DNA from: CAZJBS01 sp964544475
Lineage (GTDB): Bacteria; CLD3; SB21
Assembly (NCBI GenBank): GCA_964544475.1
Contig: CAZJBS010000002.1
Span: 1-64,000 of the forward strand
Direction of reading: 5' to 3'
DNA: 64,000 bases
A program made the position numbers and the translations under genes. Within the stretch, counting starts at the first letter, position 1. Every line of letters starts with the position of its first letter. Below, piece after piece: positions 17,204 through 27,023 of the stretch. The notes under the pieces are model-generated. The model did not search any database, was not told the DNA's origin, and worked only from the letters and a program-made list of their open reading frames with translations.

Positions 17204-17920
17204 ATGATGCTCCTGCTCACCATCCTGGCTTCTTCTCTCAACATTGCAACGGGCGACGCGTTTGTTGAACGGTTGGATTACGTATCGGCGATCACCGCTT
17301 ACGAGTCCGTGCTGGCTTCTGATCCGGAAAACACCGAAGCATTGTGGAAACTGGCCCGCGTTCATATTTTTGCAGGGGACGTCGCCGCGGAAGCAGAGCG
17401 CGACCGGCATTACCGTGAATCCGAGTTGCATGCCCGGCGCTGTGTGGCGTTGAACGATCGGCTTGCGGACGGCCATGTGTGGCTGGCCGCCGCGCTCGGC
17501 AGTGTGGCCATGTCGGAAGGACCCAAGAAAAAGGTCAGCCTGGCGCGGGAAATCAAAAAGGAAATCGATCTGGCGCTGGCCTTGAACCCGAGTCATGATG
17601 GTGCGCTGACCCTGCTCGGTTCCTTCAACAGGGCCCTGAATAACGTCAGCTGGATCGAACGCCAACTGGCCGATCTCTTTTTGGGCGGATTGCCGAAAGG
17701 AGGATTCGAAGAAGGTGAAAAAGCGTTTCAAAAGGCCATCGCACTACGTCCCGACATGATGCGGCACCAGTTTGAATTGGGCATGCTGTATTGGGAAGCC
17801 GGTCGCAAGACCGAAGCCAGACGCTGGTTGAAAAGCGCCAAAGAACTGCCGGTCAGCATGGCAAGCGACCGGAGACGCCTGCAGAAGATCGACCGGATTC
17901 TAGACGGTTCTTCGGAGTAA
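17204..17920 (+). CDS. Secreted or membrane-anchored TPR protein
   Basis: A 238-residue protein with an N-terminal signal-like segment (residues 1-19, ending near NIATGDA) and at least three tetratricopeptide-like repeats: the first around AITAYESVLASDPENTEALWKLARV, a second around ALALNPSHDGALTLLGSFNRA and a third around AFQKAIALRPDMMRHQFELGMLYWEAGR. Such proteins hold complexes together; no partner is visible. The spacing between repeats and the missing outer membrane features leave its exact role open. It is closed by a strong bidirectional terminator. Confidence 0.78.
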   Translation: MMLLLTILASSLNIATGDAFVERLDYVSAITAYESVLASDPENTEALWKLARVHIFAGDVAAEAERDRHYRESELHARRCVALNDRLADGHVWLAAALGSVAMSEGPKKKVSLAREIKKEIDLALALNPSHDGALTLLGSFNRALNNVSWIERQLADLFLGGLPKGGFEEGEKAFQKAIALRPDMMRHQFELGMLYWEAGRKTEARRWLKSAKELPVSMASDRRRLQKIDRILDGSSE

Positions 17921-17952
17921 TTTTCTATCCGGCCGCGTCGAGATAGATCATG

Positions 17953-17992
17953 AAAAAAGCGCGGATTCGTAGGACACGATCCGCGCTTTTTT
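17953..17992. terminator. Bidirectional intrinsic terminator
   Basis: AAAAAAGCGCGGAT (17953-17966) is perfectly complementary to ATCCGCGCTTTTTT (17979-17992). It gives a GC-rich stem with a T-run in both directions and lies between the convergent TPR gene and the large secreted protein gene, serving both. Confidence 0.92.
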
Positions 17993-18013
17993 ATTAAGAC
18001 GTTCGCCAACTAG

Positions 18014-21000
18014 TTACTTCATCATCATCATCTTTCTCACCAGAGTCTTCCCGCCGGACGTAAGTTTGTAAATGTATAAGCCTGATCCTGCCACGTGTCC
18101 GCTCGAGTTGCGGCCGTTCCACTGGATGACATGGGAGCCGGCCTTGAGTTGACGGCGTACGACGGTGGCCACTTCCTGACCCAGCACATTATATATTTTC
18201 AGAGTGACCGGACCGTCCTGGTCAATACTGAATTTGATCGTCGTCGTTGGATTGAATGGATTCGGGAAATTCTGATCCAGAGCAAATAGGCGGGGCCCGC
18301 TCACATCAGGGTCCACACCCACAGTGATTCGATCCTGTATTTCCAGATTGTCGATCGCCCATCCCCAGCCGGTCACCGCCTCGTCCGCATACAACCTGAA
18401 CCGGATCAAGATTTGTTCACCGTGGTTGAAAGCGCTTCGCATATCCACTTCGTGGTGTCTGAACATCGTCGCATTGCCGGGCGTCGACGTGTTGTAGGCG
18501 TTGAGCCAATCGGGGTCCCACCGGCAATCGTACCCGTCTTCGAAATTGATCCAATTGACGCCATCGCGCGTGCCTTCGACCACGACGTAGTCCCAGAATT
18601 CCGCGTCACCCCACACCGTCCCCGGTTCGCCGGGTTCCACCAGAGCGATGTCATCGTACGCCAGATAACCCGTGGCCGAATCAACGATGATCGGAACCGT
18701 CAACGTGCAGGTGATGTTAAGATTGTTGGAGTAGCTGTGGGCTGAGTGAATTCCGGGATTATTGAAACCCGAAGGCGTGGCAATGGAATAACTGTTTCCA
18801 AGAATCGGGGCCGTTCCGCCATCGAAATTTGACACAAAAGAAGCTTGGGCGGCGTTGAGAACGATGACCGTCTGGCTCTTACTGACGGCGTTGTACGGAA
18901 CGCCATTCTTGAATGCGGTCAGAGTGATTAGAACCGTGTCCGCCTGGATCACCGGATACATCAAGGTCGTGTCAAACGGCGCTGTGGCGTTTGGGCCGAA
19001 TGTGTGGAATCGGTTGCCTTCGATATTAATGTAAGCGGAATCGTAAAGCGATCGCAGGTTGACACTGATCGCGAGATTTCCTTGGGTGTTCTGATACGCA
19101 TTGGTGATGAGCGGAGAAAAAATCTGATCGCCCGCCAAGCCCGGAATCGTCACACTCCAGATACCCCGGCCATGAGAACCGATCACGACTTCATTCTCGA
19201 CCTGAACGATATCCCAGACGCATACCGCCGGCAATCCGTTGTTGGCTATGTGCCAGGATGTACCGTTGTTCGTGGACTCGAAAAGTCCGATTTCAGTACC
19301 GGCCCACAGGACATTCGGGTTGTTGGGCATGACCAGAAGATCGTAAACGGCCACATCCGGAAATCCATTGTTGCTGAGCGTATCCGCGCCGAAACCGCTG
19401 ATATCATCCCATGTTTGACCGAGGTCCGTGGTGCGAAGTATCTTCGGTTTGTGGGCGAAGGAGAATAGAATGTAGGCGGTGGAATCCTCGTAAGGATGGG
19501 TGGCCATACCGGAAATGCCTCCCATGCCGGTCAGACTATAAAGCGGTGTCGGCTGGAAGGTGAGTCCGCGATTGGTCGACACGTTGATTTTTCCGGTGGC
19601 GTCCATGCGCATACCGGCCCACACCACGTCCGGGTTGGCTTTCGATATTTCAACGTCGGCAAAGGAACTGATGGAACCCCAATTGGTGCCGGTGATCGAT
19701 GTCAGCGTCCAATTGGCCCCGAAATTCGTAGATCGGAAAACACCGGATGCGCCGACAGCAAACAGTAGATCAGGTTCGGCGTTGGTCTTGGCAATTTTTG
19801 TGATAAAGGGCGCGTTGGATGACGAGGTGTTTGTCAAACCGGATGTGGCGCTGGTGAAACTCAATCCGCCATCCAGAGAACGGCGGAGACCATTGTATTG
19901 TGAACCTCCGATGATTTTGAGCGGATCGTTGAAATGCCAGGAGGTTTCGTAGCCGTCACCTCCGATCTGGAATGTCCAGGGTGACACGGCATCGGAATTC
20001 TCCGGCGATCGCCATGTGCCGTTGTCCTGCATTCCGCCGACGTAAGCGCTGGCACCGGGTTTCTTGTCAATTCCGTAAAACTGACTTGTGTTCAGGCCGT
20101 CCGTGGGTTTGGTCCAGTTGACCGAACTGTCCCCCGACAAACCGATGCCACCGTCGTTGGAGTTGAGTATTCGGAAAGACTGTCCCGCACCCGGAATGAT
20201 CACCAGGTTATGATGATCGACATGAACGGATCCGGTTGAGAGCGGAGTCATGGTTTTTTGCGTCGGGGCGATCATCGTAATCTGGTACAGGTTGACGCCG
20301 CCGACATAAACGACGTTTTCATTGTGGGGATGAACCACAATGGTATTGTCGTACCACCCCTGGGAGCTCAGCCAGTTGTACGATGTGCCGCTGGTTGTGG
20401 TGAGACTCCACGTGGTTCCGGCGTCGGTGGACACAAAGAGGTTGGACGTTGAAGCCCCTTCGGCGGCTGCGTATACCCGGTTGGGATTGCTGGGCGATAC
20501 GGCCAGTTCGAACCGTCCTGAAACATCCGTGATGCCCGTATTGGCTACAAACCAGCTGTCTCCGGCGTCAGTGGATTTCAGCACACCCTTTTCGTCAATG
20601 CCGGCGAATAGCACATTGAAATTGCCGGGCGTATCGATGATTTGCAGTATCTTTTTTACGCGACCAAGGCCTCCGATATCTGTCTCGTTGTATACTTCGG
20701 TCCATGACAGCCCGCCATTCGTCGATTTGAAGATTCCGGATCGATTTAGAAAGGCGAGCTTGTACCGGCTGACTGTTGTGGACGCAAGAACGATGTCGGC
20801 ATTTGACGGATCCACAATAATTCTGGAGATATTACCGAAGTTGTCATTGGCGACCGTTGCGGCCAACTGGAACCACGTGGCGCCGTGATCCGTGGATTTG
20901 AGCATACCATCCCCGTTGACGACGTCCACACTGAACATGCTCTCGCCCGTTCCGGCGTATAGAATGTCGTGATTGGATTGGGCCATTGCGATCGTCGATA

Positions 21001-21538
21001 CAGCCAGATTTGGCAAAGCGGGCGCCAGTTCGGTCCAGTGTTGGCCGGCATTCGTCGTCTTCCAGATACCGCCGCCCACGCTGCCGATGAACCACGTATG
21101 GCCGGATGCATCGTCCGGATCGACGACAAGGCCGCGGACGCGCCCGGCGACATTGCCAGGACCCCGCTCAACCCATGGCAATGGAACCGTCATTCCGGTA
21201 ACCATGGCACGGGCCTTATCAAGTTCCTTAAGGCGATAATTGACGGGATACGAGGGCGCGGTCTCGCCGTACGGAATGCGCATCTCATACATGATGCGGG
21301 CGAATTCATCGGGTTGATCGGCTTTAGGGTGCTGTCCCATCCGCTTTTCGATCAGGCGTATTTTTTCCGCAATGGCCCGTCCTTCGTCGCTGGACGGGTC
21401 CGCCTTCTTCTGATCGTCCAGAAGCCGATGGTAGGCGTCGGCATACTCCGGATCGATCGTCGGTTCGTTTTGCCGTAGAAACAAGTAAGTACATGCCACC
21501 AGGATTACGGCAAACGAAATGGTAAGGCCAATTCTCAT
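18014..21538 (-). CDS. Large secreted BNR/sortilin-like beta-propeller protein with type IX sorting domain
   Basis: A 1174-residue secreted protein. An N-terminal hydrophobic segment (about 5-21) precedes a helical region (to about 110) and then a long set of propeller blades with Asp-box-like motifs, for example GGGIWKTTNAGQHWTE, GMLKSTDHGATW, GIFKSTNGGLSW and GVFRSTNFGANW, as in Vps10/sortilin and exo-sialidase-like proteins. A beta-sandwich region follows (about 790-1070). The C-terminus, from QNFPNPFNPTTTIKF to RKMMMMK, is a type A sorting and attachment domain recognised by type IX secretion. A catalytic activity cannot be shown; binding of surface glycans or proteins is possible. ATG 21538 has GGAG five bases upstream. 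Confidence 0.88.
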   Translation of the reverse strand: MRIGLTISFAVILVACTYLFLRQNEPTIDPEYADAYHRLLDDQKKADPSSDEGRAIAEKIRLIEKRMGQHPKADQPDEFARIMYEMRIPYGETAPSYPVNYRLKELDKARAMVTGMTVPLPWVERGPGNVAGRVRGLVVDPDDASGHTWFIGSVGGGIWKTTNAGQHWTELAPALPNLAVSTIAMAQSNHDILYAGTGESMFSVDVVNGDGMLKSTDHGATWFQLAATVANDNFGNISRIIVDPSNADIVLASTTVSRYKLAFLNRSGIFKSTNGGLSWTEVYNETDIGGLGRVKKILQIIDTPGNFNVLFAGIDEKGVLKSTDAGDSWFVANTGITDVSGRFELAVSPSNPNRVYAAAEGASTSNLFVSTDAGTTWSLTTTSGTSYNWLSSQGWYDNTIVVHPHNENVVYVGGVNLYQITMIAPTQKTMTPLSTGSVHVDHHNLVIIPGAGQSFRILNSNDGGIGLSGDSSVNWTKPTDGLNTSQFYGIDKKPGASAYVGGMQDNGTWRSPENSDAVSPWTFQIGGDGYETSWHFNDPLKIIGGSQYNGLRRSLDGGLSFTSATSGLTNTSSSNAPFITKIAKTNAEPDLLFAVGASGVFRSTNFGANWTLTSITGTNWGSISSFADVEISKANPDVVWAGMRMDATGKINVSTNRGLTFQPTPLYSLTGMGGISGMATHPYEDSTAYILFSFAHKPKILRTTDLGQTWDDISGFGADTLSNNGFPDVAVYDLLVMPNNPNVLWAGTEIGLFESTNNGTSWHIANNGLPAVCVWDIVQVENEVVIGSHGRGIWSVTIPGLAGDQIFSPLITNAYQNTQGNLAISVNLRSLYDSAYINIEGNRFHTFGPNATAPFDTTLMYPVIQADTVLITLTAFKNGVPYNAVSKSQTVIVLNAAQASFVSNFDGGTAPILGNSYSIATPSGFNNPGIHSAHSYSNNLNITCTLTVPIIVDSATGYLAYDDIALVEPGEPGTVWGDAEFWDYVVVEGTRDGVNWINFEDGYDCRWDPDWLNAYNTSTPGNATMFRHHEVDMRSAFNHGEQILIRFRLYADEAVTGWGWAIDNLEIQDRITVGVDPDVSGPRLFALDQNFPNPFNPTTTIKFSIDQDGPVTLKIYNVLGQEVATVVRRQLKAGSHVIQWNGRNSSGHVAGSGLYIYKLTSGGKTLVRKMMMMK

Positions 21539-21715
21539 GATGACTCCTTTGGTGTTAGAGCAAAAGAATTTCCCACAGAAAGGAACAGGTGGAAAAGGGC
21601 GCTGGAAGGATTGTAATGCGCGGAACAGATGAAGTCAATCGGAAAGAACGGCCACGGAGAAAAAGTCCATCAGACAAACGTCGTTTTGCCGGTTCGGACG
21701 GACGGTGGTTCTACA

Positions 21716-21925
21716 GTCACCGTCCGTCGTTGAACGATTTGTCATTATCCGGCTACGGCGCGCGCAGTCGNNNNNNNNNNNNNNNNNNNNNNNNNNNNNN
21801 NNNNNNNNNNNNNNNNNNNNNNNNNNNNNNNNNNNNNNNNNNNNNNNNNNNNNNNNNNNNNNNNNNNNNNGTCACCGTCCGTCGTTGAACGATTTGTCAT
21901 TATCCGGCTACGGCGCGCGCAGTCG
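21716..21925. other. Assembly gap of 100 Ns flanked by identical 55-base ends
   Basis: Positions 21771-21870 are Ns. The 55 bases before the gap (21716-21770) are identical to the 55 after it (21871-21925). This is what is seen when two contigs that truly overlap by one assembly k-mer are joined with a fixed gap. The real sequence is probably continuous with one copy of the 55-mer. A strong hairpin (GACGGACGGTG 21697-21707 with CACCGTCCGTC 21718-21728) sits at the break. The whole 21539-21939 interval otherwise holds no gene that I can support. Confidence 0.9.
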
Positions 21926-21939
21926 CCGCCCATCCTCCA

Positions 21940-24039
21940 TTACTTGACTAGAATCATCCTCTTTGTGCTCACGGTTCCCAGGAATTCCAGGCGGTAAAAG
22001 TACACACCGGATGTCACGGTGTTTCCGGCGTCATTGCGCCCATTCCAACGCGCCCGTTGAAGGCCGGGTCCTTCAACACCATCCACCAACGTACGCACCT
22101 TCTGCCCAAGCGTATTGTAAATGGAAAGTACAACACGGCTTCTTCGCGTCAGCTCGTATCCTATGACGGTCGTGGGATTAAAAGGGTTTGGATAGTTCTG
22201 ATGCAAAACAGCGCTTGTGGGATGAACATTCTCTCTTTCTTTGGCTTGGACAACAACCCCGCCGTTGCTGGTCTTGACGATGGTTCCGTTGGCCCCGACG
22301 GCCCATCCGGTATTGCCGTCAACAAAATTGATTTCGAAAAGATCATTGGCCGTCCGGCTGTCCTGTTTTATCCAGGTCGTGCCACCGTCCGATGTGAATA
22401 AGACAAGCCCCTGATATCCGGATACCCAGCCCGTCGTCGAACTGACGAATGTCGAGAAATACAACGGCGCCCCCGTACCGGATGTTTGAAAAAACCACGT
22501 GGAGCCGCCGTCTGTCGTCTTTGCGATGGTCCCGCCGTAACCGACGATCCAACCGGTCGTCGGGCTGACAAAAGTGACATCCAGAAGCCACTGAGTCGTA
22601 CCACTAGCCACGGAATCCCAACTCGCACCCCCGTTGGTCGTGCGTCGGATAGTCCCATCGAACCCGACTGCGCAACCGGTGTTTTCATCGGTGAAGTCTA
22701 TACCGTAAATTGAATTGGACGTTCCGCTTTCCTGCAAAGTCCAGTTCATACCTCCGTCGGTTGTTTTCAATATTGTTCCTTGTCCGCCCGAGGCATAACC
22801 CGTTGTTGCGTTGACAAAATGGACGGATGCCAGACTCTGTTCTGTGCCCGAGTTGGACAGAATCCAGTTCAGGCCGCCATCCGTAGTCACATAAATCGCG
22901 CCGAATGTTCCCGCCGCGCAACCGACGTTGGCGTCGATAAACTGGATGGAATTCATACCGTTCGAAGCTGGAAGCGACCGATCAAACCACGTTGTGCCGC
23001 CGTCGGTGGTTGCAAGGATGAGACCTCCGGATCCTGCAACCCAACCGGTCGTGGCACTGGTGAAAAACGCCGCATTGAGTTGCGTGGTCGTGCCGCTCGT
23101 CCGGTTGGACCATGTCACGCCGCCGTCCGTTGTTCGAAAGCATGCGCCGCCATCCCCCACCACAACGCAGTGATCCTGCCCCGTTCCGTCCAGAGAAAAA
23201 AAGTTAGCACTCGAGCCGGAAGACTGGCTCTCCCATGAGTTCCCGCCATTCGTCGTGTGCAGGATCAGCCCGTAAAATCCGGCCGCCCATCCGATGGACG
23301 CACTCACAAAATCGACGGAAAAGATCAATGAGCCTGTGCCGGTATTTATCGTCTCCCAATTGGCTCCGCCGTTGGTCGTTTTCAGGATGATGCCCCCATT
23401 GGCCGCGACCCAGCCGGTATCGGCATCCATGAAAGTGACGGAATACAGATACTCCTCTGTCCCGCTGGTCTGCACAAACCAATCAAGGCCGCCATTGGTG
23501 GTCTTCCGTATGCTGCCTTGAAAACCCACAGCCCATCCGGTCGTCGCATTCACGAAGTAAACGGAGTTAAGGGCAGATGTTGATGCCAGAAGATTCCATG
23601 TCGCTCCTCCATTGGTTGTTCCAATAATCGAGCCGAACCAGCCGACGGCCCACCCGGTGTTGGCATCGACGAAGTGGACGGAAAAGAGCCAGTCCGCAGA
23701 CCCGGTGGTCTGTGAGTGCCAGTTGAGTCCGCCGTCCGTGGTTCTTAAGACAACGCCCTCCTCACCGACAGCCCATCCCTGGGTTGTGTTGAGAAAGAAG
23801 ACGGAATACAGTCCGCGTCGCGTGCCACTCGGAATCAGGTACCAACTGCCGCCGCCGTCCGTCGTACGCAAAATCGTACCGGCCAACCCGACGGCACAGG
23901 CCGTATTGGCATCCAAAAAATCGACGTCTCGCACGGCATTGCCTTGTGGGATCGGATTTTGCCAAAACCAGCCTTCTTGAGCTGCCACATCGTGAATTCC
24001 GAGGAGGCACAAGCTCATCGCATAGATTATTCGGTTCAT
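21940..24039 (-). CDS. Secreted Ycf48-like repeat propeller protein with type IX sorting domain
   Basis: A 699-residue protein with signal peptide (residues 1-20, ending VAAQ). The body is about 14 repeats of roughly 43 residues, each with the pattern TGWAVG-x-x-G-x-I-x-x-T-T-D/N-GG-x-x-W, as in Ycf48/HCF136-type photosystem assembly factors and related surface propellers. The C-terminus (QNYPNPFNPTTVIGYEL ... KRMILVK) is a type IX sorting domain. I set the start at ATG 24039, which has GGAG six bases upstream; an in-frame start 7 codons earlier has none. Several of the last asparagines and aspartates vary, as usual. It follows the next propeller gene in the same direction and may be co-transcribed. 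Confidence 0.88.
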   Translation of the reverse strand: MNRIIYAMSLCLLGIHDVAAQEGWFWQNPIPQGNAVRDVDFLDANTACAVGLAGTILRTTDGGGSWYLIPSGTRRGLYSVFFLNTTQGWAVGEEGVVLRTTDGGLNWHSQTTGSADWLFSVHFVDANTGWAVGWFGSIIGTTNGGATWNLLASTSALNSVYFVNATTGWAVGFQGSIRKTTNGGLDWFVQTSGTEEYLYSVTFMDADTGWVAANGGIILKTTNGGANWETINTGTGSLIFSVDFVSASIGWAAGFYGLILHTTNGGNSWESQSSGSSANFFSLDGTGQDHCVVVGDGGACFRTTDGGVTWSNRTSGTTTQLNAAFFTSATTGWVAGSGGLILATTDGGTTWFDRSLPASNGMNSIQFIDANVGCAAGTFGAIYVTTDGGLNWILSNSGTEQSLASVHFVNATTGYASGGQGTILKTTDGGMNWTLQESGTSNSIYGIDFTDENTGCAVGFDGTIRRTTNGGASWDSVASGTTQWLLDVTFVSPTTGWIVGYGGTIAKTTDGGSTWFFQTSGTGAPLYFSTFVSSTTGWVSGYQGLVLFTSDGGTTWIKQDSRTANDLFEINFVDGNTGWAVGANGTIVKTSNGGVVVQAKERENVHPTSAVLHQNYPNPFNPTTVIGYELTRRSRVVLSIYNTLGQKVRTLVDGVEGPGLQRARWNGRNDAGNTVTSGVYFYRLEFLGTVSTKRMILVK

Positions 24040-24085
24040 ACATATCTCCGGAATTAGCAATGGTCATTACGTTGGTGAAGGCCGG

Positions 24086-26149
24086 TCATTTCACAAGGAT
24101 CATCTTTCTTGTAACCATCTGATCACCGACCTGCAGTCGATAAAAATAGACGCCTGTCGAAACGGCTTTTCCATACTGGTCCCGGCCGTCCCAAACGACA
24201 CGTCGCAATCCCGGTCGTTCCTCCGCGTTGACGAGGCTTCGAACCGTCTGGCCAAGCACGTTGAAGACTTCGAGCGAAACATGAGCTCCGACGGGGAGTT
24301 CATAGGAAATGACCGTCTCGGGATTGAATGGATTTGGGAAGTTCTGATGCAGGACGAAGTGTCGTTGCGTTGCCCGCTCATCGGAAATGGAAGTGATGAA
24401 TTGTCCCAACGGCCTTGTCCATGCGCCGTTTCCGAAAGACCCGTATATCGCATGGTCACCACTGACAGCGATGCTGTAAACATACCTGCCTACTCCGCCA
24501 TTGATATCAACCCAATTGGCGCCGCCGTCGGATGACAAAAAGGCGCCGGAGGGAGCCGTTCCAACGATTATGTTCGATCCCGAGAACGCCCAATCATTAA
24601 TAATACCGGATAAATAACCTAATTCGATCCAACTGTCGCCATCATCGGTTGATTTGTATGCGGAGCCCTGCGTACCCAGGTACACGGTTCCTTCATGAAC
24701 TTCCACGGAGTGAATGTAAGAATTCGTTACGCCATTCATACACGCCGTCCAGGAAGCTCCATTGTTCGTCGACTTATATACGCCACCGGTTTGCGTGCCG
24801 GCAAAAATCGTGGATCCGTTGACACTAAGAGCATTGACATAGGTATCGGTAAGCCCGGTTGTCGACATGGTCCAATTGGCGCCATTGTTGGTTGAAACAT
24901 AAAATCCGGAATTGGAACCGGCATACACATTCGAACCGCTCGTGGCGAGAGCGATGACGATGACGGCCTCTATCCCGTTATGTGAGGCAGTCCAACTGAC
25001 GCCGTTGTTCGTTGATAGATAGACGCCCTCACCTTGCATGCCGGCGAAAAGGCCAGCCGTACCCTGGGCCAACGCCCTGACTGTCGTCGGGACATTTAGT
25101 CCGGTATTGGATTCCATCCAATGAAGTCCGTGATCCGTCGATATCGACACGCCGTAATTTTGAGTAGCGGCCACCAGGTTTGGTCCGCTGTTTTCCAAAG
25201 CCCAGACGGTTGTTGCCACCATTCCTGAGTAGGAACCAGCCCAATTGGCGCCGAGATCCGTAGACACGAAGGCGCCGATGTTTCCACCCGCGATCAGATT
25301 CGCACCATCTATATCGATGCCATAAACAGTCGCTGTGGTCAGGCCATTGTTGACGGCGTACCAATTGTCACCGCCGTCCGTGGAAAGAAAGGCGCCGTTT
25401 CCAAATGTTCCAACGACGATATTGGAGCCATCCGCGTCGATCGCGAGTGTGTACAAATTGGTCAAACCCGTATTAATTGCCGACCAGTTGGCGCCGGAGT
25501 CGGTTGTTCTAAAGACGCCTCCGCCATACGTCGCGGCATAGATGGTGGTGCCGTTGGCGGCAAGCCCCAATATGTAGGACGCCGTAAGGCCGTTGTTGAC
25601 GGCGGACCAATTGACCCCGTTGTCGGTGGTTCGAAACATGCCTTCGCTGGTGCCCGCGAATACCGCAGCGCCGGCAACCGCCATGGCGTTGACAGAAGTA
25701 TTTGTCAATCCGTTGTTCCGTTCGACCCAGCTGGCTCCGTTGTCCGTGGAAACAAACGCACCGGCGTTCGTACCGGCAAAAAGCGCGGTGGCGCTGTAGG
25801 TGAAGGCGTTGATGAACTGATTGGTCAGGCCGCTGTTGATGCTTATCCAGTTGGCTCCCTGGTCCGTCGACAAATAAGCGCCGGCGTTGGTTCCCGTGAA
25901 GAGGTCGGCTCCCTTTACAATAATGTTGTACACATAGACACTGCTGATATTGGTATTGGCGGCAAACCAATGAGCGCCTCCGTCTGTGGATCGAAAGACA
26001 CCTGCCGAGGTTGTTCCTGCATAATAATTGGAACCGTCTTTGGCGACACCAATAACCTGGGCGCCGTCCGGACCGTAGTTCATCCATTGGCCCCAAACAG
26101 ACTGTGCAGCCAAAACAACGGCCAAAACAAGAAATCGTAACTTCTTCAT
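24086..26149 (-). CDS. Secreted Asp-box repeat propeller protein with type IX sorting domain
   Basis: A 687-residue protein with a clean signal peptide (residues 1-20, cleaved near VWGQ). It holds about 13 propeller repeats with S/T-T-D/N-x-G-x-x-W motifs (STDGGAHW, STDNGASW, TTDSGANW, STNNGVSW and so on), each followed by an I/L-x-A-G-T type strand. Residues from QNFPNPFNPETVISYEL to RKMILVK are a type A sorting domain for type IX secretion. It belongs to the same architectural class as its downstream neighbour but is not a close copy, since the repeat consensus differs (NNGLT linker here, TGWAVG there). ATG 26149 has AAGGAG upstream. It lies 141 bases downstream of a LuxR-type regulator. 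Confidence 0.88.
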   Translation of the reverse strand: MKKLRFLVLAVVLAAQSVWGQWMNYGPDGAQVIGVAKDGSNYYAGTTSAGVFRSTDGGAHWFAANTNISSVYVYNIIVKGADLFTGTNAGAYLSTDQGANWISINSGLTNQFINAFTYSATALFAGTNAGAFVSTDNGASWVERNNGLTNTSVNAMAVAGAAVFAGTSEGMFRTTDNGVNWSAVNNGLTASYILGLAANGTTIYAATYGGGVFRTTDSGANWSAINTGLTNLYTLAIDADGSNIVVGTFGNGAFLSTDGGDNWYAVNNGLTTATVYGIDIDGANLIAGGNIGAFVSTDLGANWAGSYSGMVATTVWALENSGPNLVAATQNYGVSISTDHGLHWMESNTGLNVPTTVRALAQGTAGLFAGMQGEGVYLSTNNGVSWTASHNGIEAVIVIALATSGSNVYAGSNSGFYVSTNNGANWTMSTTGLTDTYVNALSVNGSTIFAGTQTGGVYKSTNNGASWTACMNGVTNSYIHSVEVHEGTVYLGTQGSAYKSTDDGDSWIELGYLSGIINDWAFSGSNIIVGTAPSGAFLSSDGGANWVDINGGVGRYVYSIAVSGDHAIYGSFGNGAWTRPLGQFITSISDERATQRHFVLHQNFPNPFNPETVISYELPVGAHVSLEVFNVLGQTVRSLVNAEERPGLRRVVWDGRDQYGKAVSTGVYFYRLQVGDQMVTRKMILVK

Positions 26150-26290
26150 GGTACACCGCTCCTTAAAGTGGTTATGAACGCATGTTCTTGGGAGATGAAC
26201 CCGGTCGGCTCATCACGGCCAAATGACTTGAATCAATCACAACATAAGGGAAAAGGGGAAGGAGGGAAATCCCATGAAGATGGGAGAGGC

Positions 26291-26920
26291 TCAGATTCGA
26301 CCCTTCAGGGACATGGTGATCACTTCGGCTTTGGAGTGGACATGGAGCTTCGTGTAGATTTTCTTGATGTGAGACCGGACCGTTTCGATGGTGATGCCCA
26401 TACGATCGGCGATCATCTTGTAGCTGAGCCCGTCCACGAGTCCCACGACCACTTCCTTTTCTTTGTCGGACAGTGTGGACCGGGATTTTTCTTTAACCGG
26501 CGGGTTGAAATACTGCACGACTTTGCGTGCGATCTGGGGAGACATGGGCGCCCCACCCTGGTGGACTATTTCGAGGGAATCCCTGATTTCCTGAAACGGC
26601 GTATTCTTCAGAAGATAACCTGATGCGCCGCTGCACAAGGCTTCAAAAATACGGTTGGGATCGTCGTGAATGGTGAACATGACGATATCCGTTTGTGGCA
26701 TTTTCTCCTTGAGCAGACGGATTGCACTGAGTCCCGATATGCCCGGCAAGCCAATGTCCAGAAGAAGCACGTCGGGGGTCGGGGCATTGGCCAGCCCGGC
26801 CAGCATGGCCTCGACGGAATTCTCGCTGAAAACACATTTGAAATTGTCCTGATGCGCCAGGTAGTCGGTGACGCCGGTTCGGATGTCATCGTTGTCTTCG
26901 ATGATGCCAAAGTAGATCAT
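26291..26920 (-). CDS. NarL/FixJ-type response regulator
   Basis: A 209-residue cytoplasmic transcription factor. The receiver domain has acidic residues around Glu8-Asp9, phosphoacceptor Asp55 (LLLDIGLPG) and a lysine in GYLLKNTP; the C-terminal LuxR helix-turn-helix is seen in LSDKEKEVVVGLVDGLSYKMIADRMGI and TVRSHIKKIYTKL. The start is ATG 26920 with a purine-rich GGAAATGGAA upstream; an alternative in-frame ATG at 26968 would add 16 residues without homology. It is encoded just after a HisKA_3-type kinase, the usual partner of this regulator class, so it is very likely its target. Three secreted propeller genes downstream on the same strand are candidate regulon members. Confidence 0.93.
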   Translation of the reverse strand: MIYFGIIEDNDDIRTGVTDYLAHQDNFKCVFSENSVEAMLAGLANAPTPDVLLLDIGLPGISGLSAIRLLKEKMPQTDIVMFTIHDDPNRIFEALCSGASGYLLKNTPFQEIRDSLEIVHQGGAPMSPQIARKVVQYFNPPVKEKSRSTLSDKEKEVVVGLVDGLSYKMIADRMGITIETVRSHIKKIYTKLHVHSKAEVITMSLKGRI

Positions 26921-27023
26921 GTTCCATTTCCCGTTTATTTCGTCGGTGCCGTTGTCCGTAGTCTCCACCGTTCATCCATAGTAGACACATCCTGCGCCAT
27001 CTGCAAACCCATGATCATGGGGT

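Noticed and set aside
18014..26149. Type IX secretion machinery genes
   Set aside because: Only cargo-type sorting domains are present; no Por/Gld/Spr component was recognised in the window.
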